Positions 42,307 to 52,953 of a stretch of DNA of 64,000 nucleotides are shown piece by piece; position 1 is the stretch's first letter, and the number at the start of each line of letters is the position of its first letter. The notes beneath the pieces are model-generated. The model was not told the DNA's origin. It searched no databases and saw only the letters and a program-made list of their open reading frames with translations. Made by a program: the position numbers and the translations under genes. Source of the DNA: Pyrinomonadaceae bacterium (GTDB lineage: Bacteria > Acidobacteriota > Blastocatellia > Pyrinomonadales > Pyrinomonadaceae); NCBI GenBank assembly GCA_019694355.1, contig JAIBCB010000005.1, positions 106,452 through 170,451 on the forward strand, in the 5' to 3' direction.

Positions 42307-43836
42307 TCATTTGTCTGGATTTAGCTTTAGCCATTCCGCTCTCAGCATAAAACTGCCTGTCGTTACGACCTTTTCACCTTGAGTCAATCCTTCGATGACA
42401 GATACGCGGCCTTCGCTTTCGTCACCCAACCTTACGCTGCGAAGCTCAAAGGTATTCGGGTCGTCGGTCGCAACGAAGACGACCTGCCGCCCATTGATCG
42501 TTTGAATCGCAGATGAAGGAACGACCGGCAGCGTGCGGTCGCCTGACCGCAGCCCGCTCAGCGAGACGCGAACATACATCCCGATCTTCAACGCGTTTCC
42601 GGGGTTGCCGACCTCAATGCGCACCTTCGCGGTGCGCGTCGCCTCGTCAAGCTGCGGATCGATATACGCGACCTGGCCGCGAAAAACGCGATCGGGCAAC
42701 GCCTCGACGCTGATGGTCGCGGCTTCACCAGGCTGAAGACGAGCTATGTCGCGTTCATAGACCTTTGCGATCACCCAAACGCTTGAGAGATCGGTGACGC
42801 GCATCAGCTCTTTATTTGCTTCGACAACATCGCCGACATTTACAGTTCGGCTCGTCACCGTGCCGGTGGTCGGAGCGGAAACGGAAAGTTCGGATGTGAT
42901 CTGCGTTGCGGTGAGGCGATCGATCCGCTGTGCTGACATTCCAAAAAGGATCAGCCGTTGTCGAGCGGCGGCAAGTTCGGCTTCGGATGAACGCAATTTG
43001 TTCAACGCTTCTTCACTCGCCGACCGAACTTCGGCACTTATGGGCAGCAACTGAGCGGCGCGCTGTTCTCTGGCACGGGCTTCGACAAGTTCTGCTTCTG
43101 CCGTGCGGAGCTTTGTGGTGTCTTGCTCAAGTTCTTCACGACTTGCGGCACCGATGCGGGCAAGGCGCGTCGTGCGTTCAAACCTATTCCTATTTTCTGC
43201 CAGAGAAGCTTCCGCGGAAACCCTCTGCTTTGTTGCCTGTTCGAGTTCTGCCCGTCCGGGCTGGTTTATAGCCGCGAGGCGAATTGCACGGTCGTAGCTT
43301 TTGGCGGCGTTGGCCGCTTCGGTTCTCAGAGAGAGATAACGTGATTGTGTTTGAGCAAACTCATCACTGAAGATAACAGCAATGGTGTCTCCTGCTCGGA
43401 CCTGTGTGCCGAGCTCGGATAAGACACGCCTTACAATGCCGCCGGCGAGAGTGACAGCCGGAGTCTGTCGATACGCATTTGCTTCTACAACGCCGTCAGC
43501 CGCCGTTTCGCCGGCCGCAGAGGTCATTTGCTCGCCGACCGGCGAGACGACGATGCCGGCATTCTTCAATTGCTCGGCTGTCAGCGTTACAACTTCCTTG
43601 GCTCCATCCGTTGCTTGGGGCGTTTCGGTGTCAAGATTTCTCGGTGCAAGAACCTGACGGCCGGCCTTGCTGCCGAATCCTCCAAAAAGCCACACAGCAA
43701 GCAGAACTAGAACGCCCGCGACAATGATCGAACCGGCAATAAAAAGCGGACGAAGCGAGCGGCCGGTCGTTGCATCGAGTTCAATGTCCGGCGTCGGCGG
43801 GTCGATGTCATTTTCAAGATTCGTCTTATCGGTCAT
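42307..43836 (-). CDS. RND efflux periplasmic adaptor (CusB/CzcB type)
   Basis: 509 aa. After a cytoplasmic start (DPPTPDIELDATTGRSLRP) a single helix (LFIAGSIIVAGVLVLLAVWLFGGFG, in two halves) anchors the protein. The rest is a membrane-fusion protein: the biotinyl-lipoyl-like hairpin GIVRRVLSELGTQVRAGDTI, a long coiled coil rich in Ala/Arg/Glu, SELSVSAPTTGTVTSRTVNVGDVVE, and the beta-barrel YERDIARLQPGEAATISVEALP. It would connect the inner-membrane pump to the outer-membrane channel. It is the last gene of the leftward operon, and its start overlaps the stop of the channel gene by four bases. Confidence 0.92.
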   Translation of the reverse strand: MTDKTNLENDIDPPTPDIELDATTGRSLRPLFIAGSIIVAGVLVLLAVWLFGGFGSKAGRQVLAPRNLDTETPQATDGAKEVVTLTAEQLKNAGIVVSPVGEQMTSAAGETAADGVVEANAYRQTPAVTLAGGIVRRVLSELGTQVRAGDTIAVIFSDEFAQTQSRYLSLRTEAANAAKSYDRAIRLAAINQPGRAELEQATKQRVSAEASLAENRNRFERTTRLARIGAASREELEQDTTKLRTAEAELVEARAREQRAAQLLPISAEVRSASEEALNKLRSSEAELAAARQRLILFGMSAQRIDRLTATQITSELSVSAPTTGTVTSRTVNVGDVVEANKELMRVTDLSSVWVIAKVYERDIARLQPGEAATISVEALPDRVFRGQVAYIDPQLDEATRTAKVRIEVGNPGNALKIGMYVRVSLSGLRSGDRTLPVVPSSAIQTINGRQVVFVATDDPNTFELRSVRLGDESEGRVSVIEGLTQGEKVVTTGSFMLRAEWLKLNPDK

Positions 43837-45194
43837 TTGTTTGTCAACTCCGCTGAATTTGTGGCCTTCAGGATCTCGGTGCGTGCGAGAAAGACTTCTA
43901 AAAGCGCGTCGATATATCCGTTTTCGGTCTCGATGAAACGCCGCTGTTCGGCGATGTAGTCGAGGAGCGTCTTTGAACCGAACTCATATGTTTGCCTTAC
44001 GACATCCAGGTTCGCTGCGGCCTGATCGCGGACACCGACTCGATATATCTCAAACGCACGCCGTGCCCTTTCATACCGAATATAAGAAGCCGCGATCTCG
44101 CGTCGAGCGGTCAGTTCACTGAACTCGGTTCGGCTGTGAGCGGCCTTCTCATCCAACTTTGCCGCAGCGATCATTCCTTCTTTCCGATCACGCAGAGGGA
44201 GCATCAGCTTGATCCCGAAAGTGAGAAAATTCATATTCTCGTTCATCGTGGTCAAGGCTCCTGTCTGGCTGTTGATGTCCATCAGCGGAAAGCTTGAACG
44301 CATTCGCTGATAGCCGAGCATCAGTTCGCCGTCAATTCGCCCTTCGGCACGTGCCTGGCCGCTGCGTGCGGCTGCGAGTTCTTCCATTGCACGCGTTGCG
44401 GCGACATCCGGCCTTGTCTCGATCGCACGTTCGGACGCAGTATTTTCGGGCGGGATCGGATCAAGCATTTGGCCGAGATCGCCGCGAATCATAAACGGCT
44501 GCTTTGGGTCCATCCCGAGAAGGTTCTTTAGTTCGAGCAAACGGAGTTCGGCTGCTGCCTCAGCCCCTTCGAGCATTGCACGAATACGATTCAGCTCGAC
44601 GATCTCCATATTCTGCTCGAGCGGTGGCCGTCTTCCTTCGGTGACCTGGGCGGAGACGAGGTCAAAGTTCGTCTTGGCAAGGGTCAGCGTCTTTTCGGCG
44701 AACTGCAGCTTCATTACGGCGGCGAGCACCTCGCCGAACTTATTGCGGACCTCGGCGGCGAGCTGCAATTCTCGATCGGCCGCCGCAAGGCGTCGGATCT
44801 CAAGCTCTTTTCCTGCGACCGCGACCCTTGCCGCACGCCTTCCGCCAAGTTCGAGAGGCAGACCGCCTTCGATCATAAAACTGCCGTCGGAGCCGCCAAA
44901 TTGTTTGGTGCCGCGTACATCAAGCGTCGGGTTCGGACGAGAGCCCGCTTGACGCAAAAGAGCTTCGCCGGCCTCGACGTCCGTCCGGACGGCGTTCAGT
45001 TCCGGGTTGTCTTTTAGAGCTCGTGCGACGGCCTGTTCGACCGTGGTTCCATTTACCGCGTCAATAAAGCGCGAGCTGCTCTTGGACGTGGCGGCCGAAA
45101 GATCCTGGCCGAGAGCACTCGCAGCTGCCAGTAGCATCCCGAAGATGAGCGTAGCGAGTCGCACGATCCGTTTCGCGTGATCAGGAGTCAGCAT
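43833..45194 (-). CDS. TolC-family outer-membrane channel (CusC/CzcC type)
   Basis: 453 aa with a signal peptide ([18 protein letters not shown]). The two-fold repeated OEP architecture is visible: [35 protein letters not shown] (in parts), then the helix pair with [36 protein letters not shown]. The second half starts around [26 protein letters not shown] and ends in [29 protein letters not shown]. It forms the channel for the CusA-type pump. The gene overlaps the pump gene by 14 nt on the leftward transcript. Confidence 0.92.
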   Translation of the reverse strand: MLTPDHAKRIVRLATLIFGMLLAAASALGQDLSAATSKSSSRFIDAVNGTTVEQAVARALKDNPELNAVRTDVEAGEALLRQAGSRPNPTLDVRGTKQFGGSDGSFMIEGGLPLELGGRRAARVAVAGKELEIRRLAAADRELQLAAEVRNKFGEVLAAVMKLQFAEKTLTLAKTNFDLVSAQVTEGRRPPLEQNMEIVELNRIRAMLEGAEAAAELRLLELKNLLGMDPKQPFMIRGDLGQMLDPIPPENTASERAIETRPDVAATRAMEELAAARSGQARAEGRIDGELMLGYQRMRSSFPLMDINSQTGALTTMNENMNFLTFGIKLMLPLRDRKEGMIAAAKLDEKAAHSRTEFSELTARREIAASYIRYERARRAFEIYRVGVRDQAAANLDVVRQTYEFGSKTLLDYIAEQRRFIETENGYIDALLEVFLARTEILKATNSAELTNK

Positions 45195-48100
45195 TTCGTT
45201 CCTCCCGTGAAAGTTCTAATAAACGCAGCCAATAGAAGACCACGGGCGTTACGATCAAGACGTGAAGCAGACTCGACACCATTCCGCCAAAGACCGGAAT
45301 AGCGAGAGGCCGCATCACTTCGCCGCCGGCACCGGTGCTCCACATTATCGGCAGCAGGCCCGCAAGGATCGTAGTTACTGTCATCACTTTTGGCCGAAGC
45401 CTGAGCAAGGCGCCTTCCATCACGGCATCAAGCAGCGACTTCTTGTCGAGTTTGCCGAGTTCTTCCTTCTTTCTGGCGACAGCCTCTTCAAGATAGACGA
45501 CCATTACGATCGCGGTCTGAACCGCGGCTCCGAACAGCGCGATGAATCCGACCCAGACGGCGACCGAGAAGTTGTACTGCATCATCCAAAGCAGATAGAA
45601 GCCGCCCGTAAGTGCGAACGGGATCGCAAGCAGCACGTGTGCCGCCTCGAGGAACGAGTGATAGGTCAGGTACAGCGTCGCAAAAATGATCAAGATCACG
45701 ATCGGCACGACTATCAACAAGCGTGACCGTGCATGCTGCTGATTCTCGTACTGCCCGCTCCATGCGAAGTAGTAACCGCCGGGCATCTGGACATCGCGTT
45801 TTATCACGCGGTCAGCTTCTTCAACGAAGCTCCCAATGTCGCGGCCGCGCACATTCAAAAGAACGGTGCCGCGAAGGAGTCCGTTCTCGCTCTGGATCAT
45901 CGACGGGCCTTCGACCTTTTCGATCTTTGCCACGTCGGCCAATGGTACTGTTGCACCGGAAGCTGTGATAAGCGGGATCTTACCGATCGCCTCGGGATCG
46001 CGGCGATATTCCGGTGCGTAGCGGACGCGAATGGGGAAGCGATTTCGGCCTTCGATCGTGGTCGTGATGTTCACTTCGCCGATCCCTTTCTCGATTACTT
46101 CCTGGACCTCTGCGACATCAATTCCGTATCGAGCGGCGGCCGTGCGGTCGATGTCGATATCGAGATATGGCGCCCCGCCGATCTGCTCGGGATAGACGTT
46201 GGCAGCACCTTCGACCGTTTGCGCCGCCGCGGCGATCTTTCGGCTTAGCTGCTCAAGTGTGTTGAGGTCGTTACCGAAGATCTTTATGCCGACCTCGGAT
46301 CGAATACCCGTTGCGAGCATATCGATGCGGTTGATGATCGGCTGCGTCCAGATGTTCGTAACGCCCGGCATTTGCAGGGCAGCATCAAGCTCGGCGACAA
46401 GCTTCTCTCTCGTCATACCCGCACGCCACACATTCTCGGGTTTTAGATGAATGATCGTCTCATTCATATTAGTCGGCGCGGGATCGGTAGAAGTTTCGGC
46501 TCGCCCGGCCTTGCCGACCGCCCATTCGACCTCAGGAAAGGCCGCGATTATCTCGTTCTGCTTGCTAAGGATACGCGTTGCCTCATCCAGCGAGACCGCA
46601 GGATCAGTAACCGGCATATACAGAAGATCGCCTTCGTTGAGCGGCGGCATAAATTCGCTGCCGATGCCGGTCGTCGCAACCATCGCACCGATGAAAAAGA
46701 TCAGCGCAAGGATCACGGTCGCGAGTCGATGGTTTAAGGCCGTTTCGAGCAGCGGTTTGTAGAATCGGCGAAGGACGCGCATTATCGGGTTCGCTTCTTC
46801 GGGCTTTAGGCGGCCTTTTAGAAGAAAACCGCAAAGGACAGGCACGAGCGTGATGCCCATAATTGCGGCGGCGACCATCGCAAATGATTTTGTGTAAGCG
46901 AGCGGATGGAAGAGTTTGCCTTCCTGGCCCGTCAGAGCAAAGACCGGGATGAATGCCACGACGATGATCGCCATCGACGAAAAGATCGGCCGCCCGACCA
47001 TCTTCGAAGCGTCTCGAACGATCTGCCAAATATGCTCACGGTCGGTAATGCGCCCGCCCTCTTTCTCGATCGAACGATAGGCATTCTCGGTGACGACGAT
47101 GCCCGCATCAACGAGATCGGAAACGGCGATCGCGATTCCTGCGAGCGACATAATGTTCGATGTCACTCCCGCAAAATACATAAAGAGGAATGAGATCAAA
47201 GCTGCCATCGGCAGCGGTATCGTTACGATAAAGATCGAGCGAAAGTGTGCGAGGAAGAGCAGGTTTACGAGCGTAACGAGGACAAACTCTTCGATCAACG
47301 CCCATTTCAGCGTGTCGGCAGTGCGATGTATCAGGTCCGTTCGGTCGTAGAAGGGAACTAGACGCACGCCTTCCGGCAATCCCGGCGTTATCTCGTCGAT
47401 CTTCTTCTTGACCGCATCGATCGCTTCAAGGGCGCTCACACCGTAACGCATTATGACAACGCCGCCGACAGCCTCTTTGCCATTCTTGTCGAGAGAGCCT
47501 GTTCGGAAGGCGTTGCCGAGCTTGACCTCGCCGATATTACGGACATAGATCGGCGTGCCATTGTCGGCGCCGATCACGATGTTCTCAACGTCGGTGACAG
47601 ACTCGACAAGGCCAAGCCCGCGTACGACCGTCCATTCGCCGGCTTGTTCTATGACATTGCCGCCGACGTTATTGTTTGAGCGCTCGACGGACTCAACGAC
47701 CTTCGAAAGCGGAATGTTGAAGGCGCGCAAGCGATTCGGATCGACGTCGATCTGATACTGCTGAACGAAGCCGCCGACTGTCGCAACCTCCGATATGCCG
47801 GGCGTGGAATTGAGCTGATAGCGGACGAACCAATCCTGCAGCGTCGTCAGATCGCGCAGGCTCATCGTGTCGGACTCGAGCGTGTACCAGTAGATCTGCC
47901 CAAGCCCGGAAGCATCGGGGCCAAGGGTTGGCGTGACGCCTTCGGGAAGATCGCGGGAGACGAGATTCAGCCTTTCGAGGATGCGAGTACGGGCCCAATA
48001 GAGTTCGACGTCGTCCTCGAAAATGACGTTGATCATCGAGAAGCTGAACGCCGAGCTGGCTCGAACCGTTCTCACGCCCGGCAGTCCCTGAAGGTTCGTG

Positions 48101-48309
48101 ACCAACGGATACGTAACTTGATCCTCGACCTCTTTTGGCGACCGTCCGGGCCAATCCGTAAACACGATCACCTGGTTGTCGGACACGTCCGGGATCGCAT
48201 CGATCGGAGTTCGCGTAAGCGCCCAATATCCTGCGACCGCGATCGCGATATAGACCGCAAGAACGATGACACGATTCTTGACCGACCAATCGATGAGCCA
48301 GTTGATCAT
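45181..48309 (-). CDS. heavy-metal RND efflux pump (CusA/CzcA family)
   Basis: 1042 aa, the length of HME-RND pumps. Typical landmarks are [20 protein letters not shown] at the start, [20 protein letters not shown], and [10 protein letters not shown]. The first membrane block contains [20 protein letters not shown] with its conserved acidic residues for proton transfer. Then come [11 protein letters not shown] and the second block with [30 protein letters not shown]. Several methionines occur in the periplasmic clefts ([19 protein letters not shown]), favouring copper/silver over cobalt/zinc/cadmium, but this is an inference. It lies upstream of the channel and adaptor genes, an unusual A-C-B order. 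Confidence 0.94.
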   Translation of the reverse strand: MINWLIDWSVKNRVIVLAVYIAIAVAGYWALTRTPIDAIPDVSDNQVIVFTDWPGRSPKEVEDQVTYPLVTNLQGLPGVRTVRASSAFSFSMINVIFEDDVELYWARTRILERLNLVSRDLPEGVTPTLGPDASGLGQIYWYTLESDTMSLRDLTTLQDWFVRYQLNSTPGISEVATVGGFVQQYQIDVDPNRLRAFNIPLSKVVESVERSNNNVGGNVIEQAGEWTVVRGLGLVESVTDVENIVIGADNGTPIYVRNIGEVKLGNAFRTGSLDKNGKEAVGGVVIMRYGVSALEAIDAVKKKIDEITPGLPEGVRLVPFYDRTDLIHRTADTLKWALIEEFVLVTLVNLLFLAHFRSIFIVTIPLPMAALISFLFMYFAGVTSNIMSLAGIAIAVSDLVDAGIVVTENAYRSIEKEGGRITDREHIWQIVRDASKMVGRPIFSSMAIIVVAFIPVFALTGQEGKLFHPLAYTKSFAMVAAAIMGITLVPVLCGFLLKGRLKPEEANPIMRVLRRFYKPLLETALNHRLATVILALIFFIGAMVATTGIGSEFMPPLNEGDLLYMPVTDPAVSLDEATRILSKQNEIIAAFPEVEWAVGKAGRAETSTDPAPTNMNETIIHLKPENVWRAGMTREKLVAELDAALQMPGVTNIWTQPIINRIDMLATGIRSEVGIKIFGNDLNTLEQLSRKIAAAAQTVEGAANVYPEQIGGAPYLDIDIDRTAAARYGIDVAEVQEVIEKGIGEVNITTTIEGRNRFPIRVRYAPEYRRDPEAIGKIPLITASGATVPLADVAKIEKVEGPSMIQSENGLLRGTVLLNVRGRDIGSFVEEADRVIKRDVQMPGGYYFAWSGQYENQQHARSRLLIVVPIVILIIFATLYLTYHSFLEAAHVLLAIPFALTGGFYLLWMMQYNFSVAVWVGFIALFGAAVQTAIVMVVYLEEAVARKKEELGKLDKKSLLDAVMEGALLRLRPKVMTVTTILAGLLPIMWSTGAGGEVMRPLAIPVFGGMVSSLLHVLIVTPVVFYWLRLLELSREERNADS

Positions 48310-48334
48310 AAGGCGTCTCCCGAAGGCGTTAATA

Positions 48335-48754
48335 TCACTGGGCCGTTATCGTTATCGTCGCTTTTCCTTTTCCGGCGGGCCCGTCATAGGTGATCTGTGC
48401 CTGCCATTCACCGGCCATTTCAAGATCGACCTTTCCAGCATAGACGCCGGGCGTGTCGGTCGTTGTAAAGCTCGCAGGGTTATTCATCGCGGCCATCGAA
48501 CCCATCGCAGGCATGAAGAAGTTCAGTGCGACGGAGCCGACATCGACCGCCTTGCCGGATTGATCGGCAAAGGTGAGCGTGAAATTTTGCTTGCCGTTTC
48601 GCAGTACGCCATCGGCGCTTGAGAGCGTTGCGGTAAGGTTATTGCCTGCCGGGCCGCTTTTAATGGCCTTGCCGGTGGATGCACCGCCGCCTCCGCAGGC
48701 GAAAGATAGAAGAGTGAAAGTGAGCAGAGAGAGAAATGCGACAGTTTTTAACAT
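48335..48754 (-). CDS. YtkA/FixH-like lipoprotein
   Basis: 139 aa from the ATG at 48754 (an upstream ATG at 48769 adds five residues). The signal ends in LLSFAC, so Cys is lipidated. A glycine/serine linker follows, then a beta-sandwich domain with [44 protein letters not shown] (several methionines) and [24 protein letters not shown]. This pattern matches the YtkA-like family found beside CusA-type pumps. The methionine-rich loop suggests copper binding. It starts 25 nt upstream of the pump gene. Confidence 0.85.
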   Translation of the reverse strand: MLKTVAFLSLLTFTLLSFACGGGGASTGKAIKSGPAGNNLTATLSSADGVLRNGKQNFTLTFADQSGKAVDVGSVALNFFMPAMGSMAAMNNPASFTTTDTPGVYAGKVDLEMAGEWQAQITYDGPAGKGKATITITAQ

Positions 48755-48879
48755 AATAGTTGTCCTCAATATCGTAAAAAGTTTGGTTTGCCCGAACAGA
48801 GCCCGGAAGGCAGATTTCGGCGCACGAAAATGCCGCGCAAGCCACCGCTATGCGCAACAATGCAAATGAACGTTCTTAA

Positions 48880-49263
48880 TTAGATCCGAATGGCGTGAAG
48901 GCGCAGATATAGCGCAGAGGGGCGTAAAGGTTTAGCGTCGTGAAAACTGGATCGACGGGAAAGCGGCTTCCTGCCGATGACAGAGCTGAACTCAAATGTG
49001 GGAACGATCGATTCCGGTTCGACGACCTGTAAGGTGATCTTTGCGAAGGTTTCGAGGCGATCCGGCACGGTGTTCTCAGACTGAGACATCGCGCAGATCG
49101 TTTCGCAGCAGGCCTTGCCCTGCATCGAATTTTCGACCGCGGTCTTCGGTTTGCAGCAGGCGTGCTCCGATTCGCTCTTCCCGCCAACACAGCCGCACAC
49201 ACCGGCATATATCTGGCCGGCAAGGGCAAGGACGAAAAATACAGCAATGAGCCGCCTCAACAT
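48880..49263 (-). CDS. cysteine-rich exported protein, possible metal binder
   Basis: 127 aa with a signal peptide (LIAVFFVLALAGQIYA) and a cysteine-rich stretch right after it: VCGCVGG, HACCKPK, KACCETIC. The remaining 60 residues have no motif that I recognise and end in a basic tail. Genes of this kind (DUF2946-like in layout) are found upstream of copper efflux operons. It is the first gene of the leftward metal-efflux operon, 110 nt before the lipoprotein gene. A second open frame shifted by one covers the same region, but only this frame encodes the signal peptide and the Cys pairs. Confidence 0.75.
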   Translation of the reverse strand: MLRRLIAVFFVLALAGQIYAGVCGCVGGKSESEHACCKPKTAVENSMQGKACCETICAMSQSENTVPDRLETFAKITLQVVEPESIVPTFEFSSVIGRKPLSRRSSFHDAKPLRPSALYLRLHAIRI

Positions 49264-49868
<605 letters not shown>

Positions 49869-51101
49869 ATGAGAATTACTAAATCTATTTTTAAGCGAGG
49901 GAAGAAGGGCGGAGATACCGGTCGGATCGACAGGCCTTGGACGCTTCGACTTATTCAGACGAACGAGTATGGCGAGAAAACTAGCCGGACTTGGCAATAT
50001 GCGACAAAGCAGGACGCAAAGGACGATGTCGAGGAGCGGAAGGCAGAGCTGGTCGCGTCGGTTGAATGCAAGGGGATAGGTCTCGGTGACGTTAAGACGT
50101 TCCGGCATTGGGCCGACTTTGCAAAACTGAATTTCTATCAACCTGCGATCATCAAGGATGGCCGAAAGGTTGCAGGAATAAAGGCACATAGGCAAACCCA
50201 TATCTTGATCGATCATTTAGTTGAATGTTTTGGGGACAAACCTCTCGCAAAGTTCACGAAGTTCGATCTCGATCGTTACAAGGCTTGGCGTCTTGATCAA
50301 GGGGATCTGCGCGGAAAAAAGGGCAATCTCGATCCAGGGCGACGCAACCCCGTCTCGATCTCAACCGTGAATCGCGGCCTCGCCATATTGAAGCACCTGT
50401 TGATCGAAGCTCATGATGTCGGGCTTATTGCGAAGAACGTGACAAGAGGTTCGAAAGCGATCGACGCGGATGCAGAGACAGCAAGGACACGGACGCTTAC
50501 AGCAAGCGAGGAAGGTCGTTTATTGGTGTCTTGCAGCGGAACGCGGAGCATTTCATACAAGCGGAAGGGAAAGACCGTCCAAGCGGATGTAACTGCGTGC
50601 AATGAGTATCTGAAAGCGGCAATTCTTTTAGGGCTTGATTCAGGTCTGAGGCGTGGCGAGATCCTCAAGCTCGAATGGAAGGATATAGACTTTGAACGTT
50701 GTACGGTTCGCGTCTTGGGAACTCATACTAAGACGCAAAAAACGCGTTCGACCACATTGACCGAACGGACACGAGCTGAGCTTCGCTCTCTTCCGAATTT
50801 TGGTGGGCAAGGCAGGATATTTCCGTTCAACGACTTCAAGCGAAGCTGGCGGACGGCATTAAAGGTCGCCGGGATCGAAGGATTGAACTTTCACGATCTA
50901 CGCAGGACTTTTGTAACAAGGCTACAAGCCCAAGGGATATCGATAGGAATCGCGGCAGAGCTTGCCGGGCATGCACGGATTGAGACGACGCAGAAGCATT
51001 ACACCTCGACCGACGACACGTCGATCATCCAGGATGCGACCGCAAGGATCAACGCCGCGAACGACGATAGGGCCGCCCACTGGCCGGAACTCATTGAGTA
51101 G
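49869..51101 (+). CDS. int: tyrosine recombinase / phage-type integrase
   Basis: 410 aa. The N-terminal part (ITKSIFKRGKKGG) is an arm-binding-like region. The core-binding domain contains LIDHLVECFGDKPLAKFTKFDLDRYK. Catalytic residues are Arg261 (SGLRRGEI), His342 and Arg345 (HDLRRTF), His368 (LAGHARI) and the nucleophile Tyr378 (KHYTS). It would catalyse integration into and excision from the tRNA-Thr gene. The start codon sits inside a 12-bp palindrome. Confidence 0.95.
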   Translation: MRITKSIFKRGKKGGDTGRIDRPWTLRLIQTNEYGEKTSRTWQYATKQDAKDDVEERKAELVASVECKGIGLGDVKTFRHWADFAKLNFYQPAIIKDGRKVAGIKAHRQTHILIDHLVECFGDKPLAKFTKFDLDRYKAWRLDQGDLRGKKGNLDPGRRNPVSISTVNRGLAILKHLLIEAHDVGLIAKNVTRGSKAIDADAETARTRTLTASEEGRLLVSCSGTRSISYKRKGKTVQADVTACNEYLKAAILLGLDSGLRRGEILKLEWKDIDFERCTVRVLGTHTKTQKTRSTTLTERTRAELRSLPNFGGQGRIFPFNDFKRSWRTALKVAGIEGLNFHDLRRTFVTRLQAQGISIGIAAELAGHARIETTQKHYTSTDDTSIIQDATARINAANDDRAAHWPELIE

Positions 51102-51307
51102 AACTAACCATCTATTCGCCTGACAGTCCGTTGGCGTCGTCTGGCGGCAAGGAAACGAAACCACATACCAGCAACTCCTAGAGGGAAGTTGTGTCTTAGG
51201 TAGGCCTGGAAACTTAACGGAGGATCAAATGGCGAAGCCCTCGTGTGCGGACAATGATCGGTTCTTGAAATATCAACATTGACTTCGAAAAAGGAGAGAT
51301 AAGACGA

Positions 51308-52186
51308 ATGGCAAAGAAGAAACCGGCAGTCGCGACCAAGGTGACAAGCGAAAATAGATCGGGAAAGGGTGTTGGCTTAGCCTTTGATGAAATTCTTAAC
51401 CTACGCCACAGTTACGCATCCTGCAACGCGGAAGGCCAGAATCTGGCAAAAGAAGAGGAAGAGGAGCGGGTTGAGGCTGTCCTCGCCTGTTTAAGAAACG
51501 ACGCTTCAAATCGACCTTCGGCAAGCGAGATCTATGCCAACTTGAACCTTGCACTCACCACAGAGCAAATCGACCGCGAGAGATCGAAAGCGATCTTAGA
51601 GCGTCTATATTCGCGGTTGGTTACTCGATGCGAAGAGGATGATGTCACGCCCGGTGAGACGGAATTTCTTGATCTACTTCTAGTCCAAGCACGCCAAAAT
51701 GTATGGATAGAATTTTCATCAGTCTTTGACGGATTGTCCCTTGCTGATCAAGTGGCAGAGCTTAAGAAGATAAAAACGACGAAAGTACTACCCTTTAACG
51801 GACTCTATTACAAGGCGTTTGCGGACTTGATCGCGTGGCTGGAGAGCGGGCTCACTTCCGAGAATGAGCAAGCCGAGAAAGAAGCAAGCCTTCGCATGCA
51901 GGATAAAAAGGTGCGTGCAGAACGAAATTTGGCACGAACAACGCACTTTTTGTCAATCATTTTTGACGAGCTCGGCGTACGAGCTAAAACGAAGGATCAA
52001 CAGGAAGTTATCAGTTTCCTCACTGGCTATAGTCCGAATACGATCAAAGGAGTTTTGAACAATCCAGGGGGCAAAGGCCTCACATCTCCGCCCGCTCACA
52101 AACTCGATGTGGAGATCGTTGTCGCAAATTTTCGAAGACTTGGCCTTTCAGAGTTAGCAGAGAAGGCAAGGCGAGAGCTTTCATGA
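51308..52186 (+). CDS. uncharacterised 292-aa protein of the element
   Basis: No domain recognised. The chain is mostly charged helix: a short lysine-rich N-terminus, then RVEAVLACLRNDASNRPSASEIYANL, EDDVTPGETEFLDLLLV and FNGLYYKAFADLIAWLESG, a Glu-rich stretch, and a final part with DQQEVISFLTGYSPNTIKGVLNN. There are no transmembrane segments or cysteine clusters. AAGGAGAG precedes the ATG by 8 nt, a strong ribosome site. A 17-codon open frame with its own GGAGG (51229-51282) lies just upstream and may be a leader. Possibly element regulation or replication, but this is only position. Confidence 0.7.
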   Translation: MAKKKPAVATKVTSENRSGKGVGLAFDEILNLRHSYASCNAEGQNLAKEEEEERVEAVLACLRNDASNRPSASEIYANLNLALTTEQIDRERSKAILERLYSRLVTRCEEDDVTPGETEFLDLLLVQARQNVWIEFSSVFDGLSLADQVAELKKIKTTKVLPFNGLYYKAFADLIAWLESGLTSENEQAEKEASLRMQDKKVRAERNLARTTHFLSIIFDELGVRAKTKDQQEVISFLTGYSPNTIKGVLNNPGGKGLTSPPAHKLDVEIVVANFRRLGLSELAEKARRELS

Positions 52187-52376
52187 AGATCTATCATGAA
52201 GATAATGATCGGGTAAATTAGGAACCCCTAAAGGAACCCTTCCGAACCAGTTTTCGACTTAACATAGCGCCGTGGTGCAGAAATGCTCACGGCGTTTTCT
52301 CGTATTTCACGACGGTGAAGCTGTTTGTCATCGGCGTTTGGAGTGCGAAAAGACGAAAGAACAAGACACGAGGTTG

Positions 52377-52425
52377 ACACGTGACGCACACGTGACGAAC
52401 ACGTGACGCACACGTGACGAACACG
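52377..52425 (+). repeat. four 11-bp iteron-like tandem repeats
   Basis: ACACGTGACG followed alternately by C or A is repeated four times without interruption at 52377, 52388, 52399 and 52410, plus a partial fifth copy to 52425. Each unit contains a CACGTG palindrome and is one helical turn long. The array stands in a 312-bp gene-free segment just before the HTH, helicase and primase genes, the place expected for an iteron origin or operator. Confidence 0.75.
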
Positions 52426-52498
52426 CACATACCGAGGATCTCACGTAGTTTCACGGCAAATGTGCGGAAGAATGCAAGGAATTAGGAGGAAAGGAATT

Positions 52499-52723
52499 AT
52501 GAGATCAACGAAGCTTACTGAGTACATACGCGAGATCGATGTTTTGGAAGTGTGGCCCATGAGCAAGGCAACCTTGATAAGGGCAAGAAAGAAGGGTCTT
52601 CCGTTCGTAAGGCTGGGAGCATATGTCTGCTATAAGCCGGAAGACCTGGAGGCATTCTTTAGCAAGCCACGGTCCTGGAAAGCTCCGACGGAACCAAACA
52701 AAAAGGAGGGCAGGGATCGATGA
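52499..52723 (+). CDS. excisionase-like helix-turn-helix protein
   Basis: 74 aa from ATG 52499, with AGGAGGAAAGG directly upstream. The segment VLEVWPMSKATLIRARKKGLPFVRLGAYVCYKPEDLEAFF is the winged helix-turn-helix of MerR/Xis-type DNA-binding proteins (AlpA/excisionase group). In an integrative element it would control excision directionality or transcription. The open frame extends back to 52460 but that is less likely. It overlaps the next gene by four bases. Confidence 0.82.
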   Translation: MRSTKLTEYIREIDVLEVWPMSKATLIRARKKGLPFVRLGAYVCYKPEDLEAFFSKPRSWKAPTEPNKKEGRDR

Positions 52724-52953
52724 GACGAAATAGAAAAGCCGACCTTCGCGGGGTCGGCTCAAAACCAAACTTGAACGGACATTCAAGAAACAGGTTTTCT
52801 GTCTTTAATGATACGCAAAGCGGGTCGCTGGTTCAATGCCAAAAGTGCGGTTCGGACTATATGCGTTTCTCGCTCAATGGCTATTGCCAGAGATGCCTTC
52901 AGCGGGTCGAGTTCATACAGCGGGAAAAGCTCTTGCGGGGAGGGCAGCGATGA
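52720..52953 (+). CDS. small zinc-ribbon protein
   Basis: 77 aa, starting on the stop of the previous gene (ATGA). A single recognisable feature is the zinc-ribbon pattern C-x2-C-x14-C-x2-C in VQCQKCGSDYMRF and GYCQRCLQRVEF. The basic N-terminus (RRNRKADLRG) could bind nucleic acid. It is coupled with the helicase gene, with which it also overlaps by four bases. The function is unknown. Confidence 0.75.
   Translation: MRRNRKADLRGVGSKPNLNGHSRNRFSVFNDTQSGSLVQCQKCGSDYMRFSLNGYCQRCLQRVEFIQREKLLRGGQR

Noticed and set aside
52377..52425. CRISPR array
   Set aside because: The repeats are 11 bp and contiguous without spacers, so this is an iteron-like array, not CRISPR. No cas genes other than a Cas4-like domain far away.
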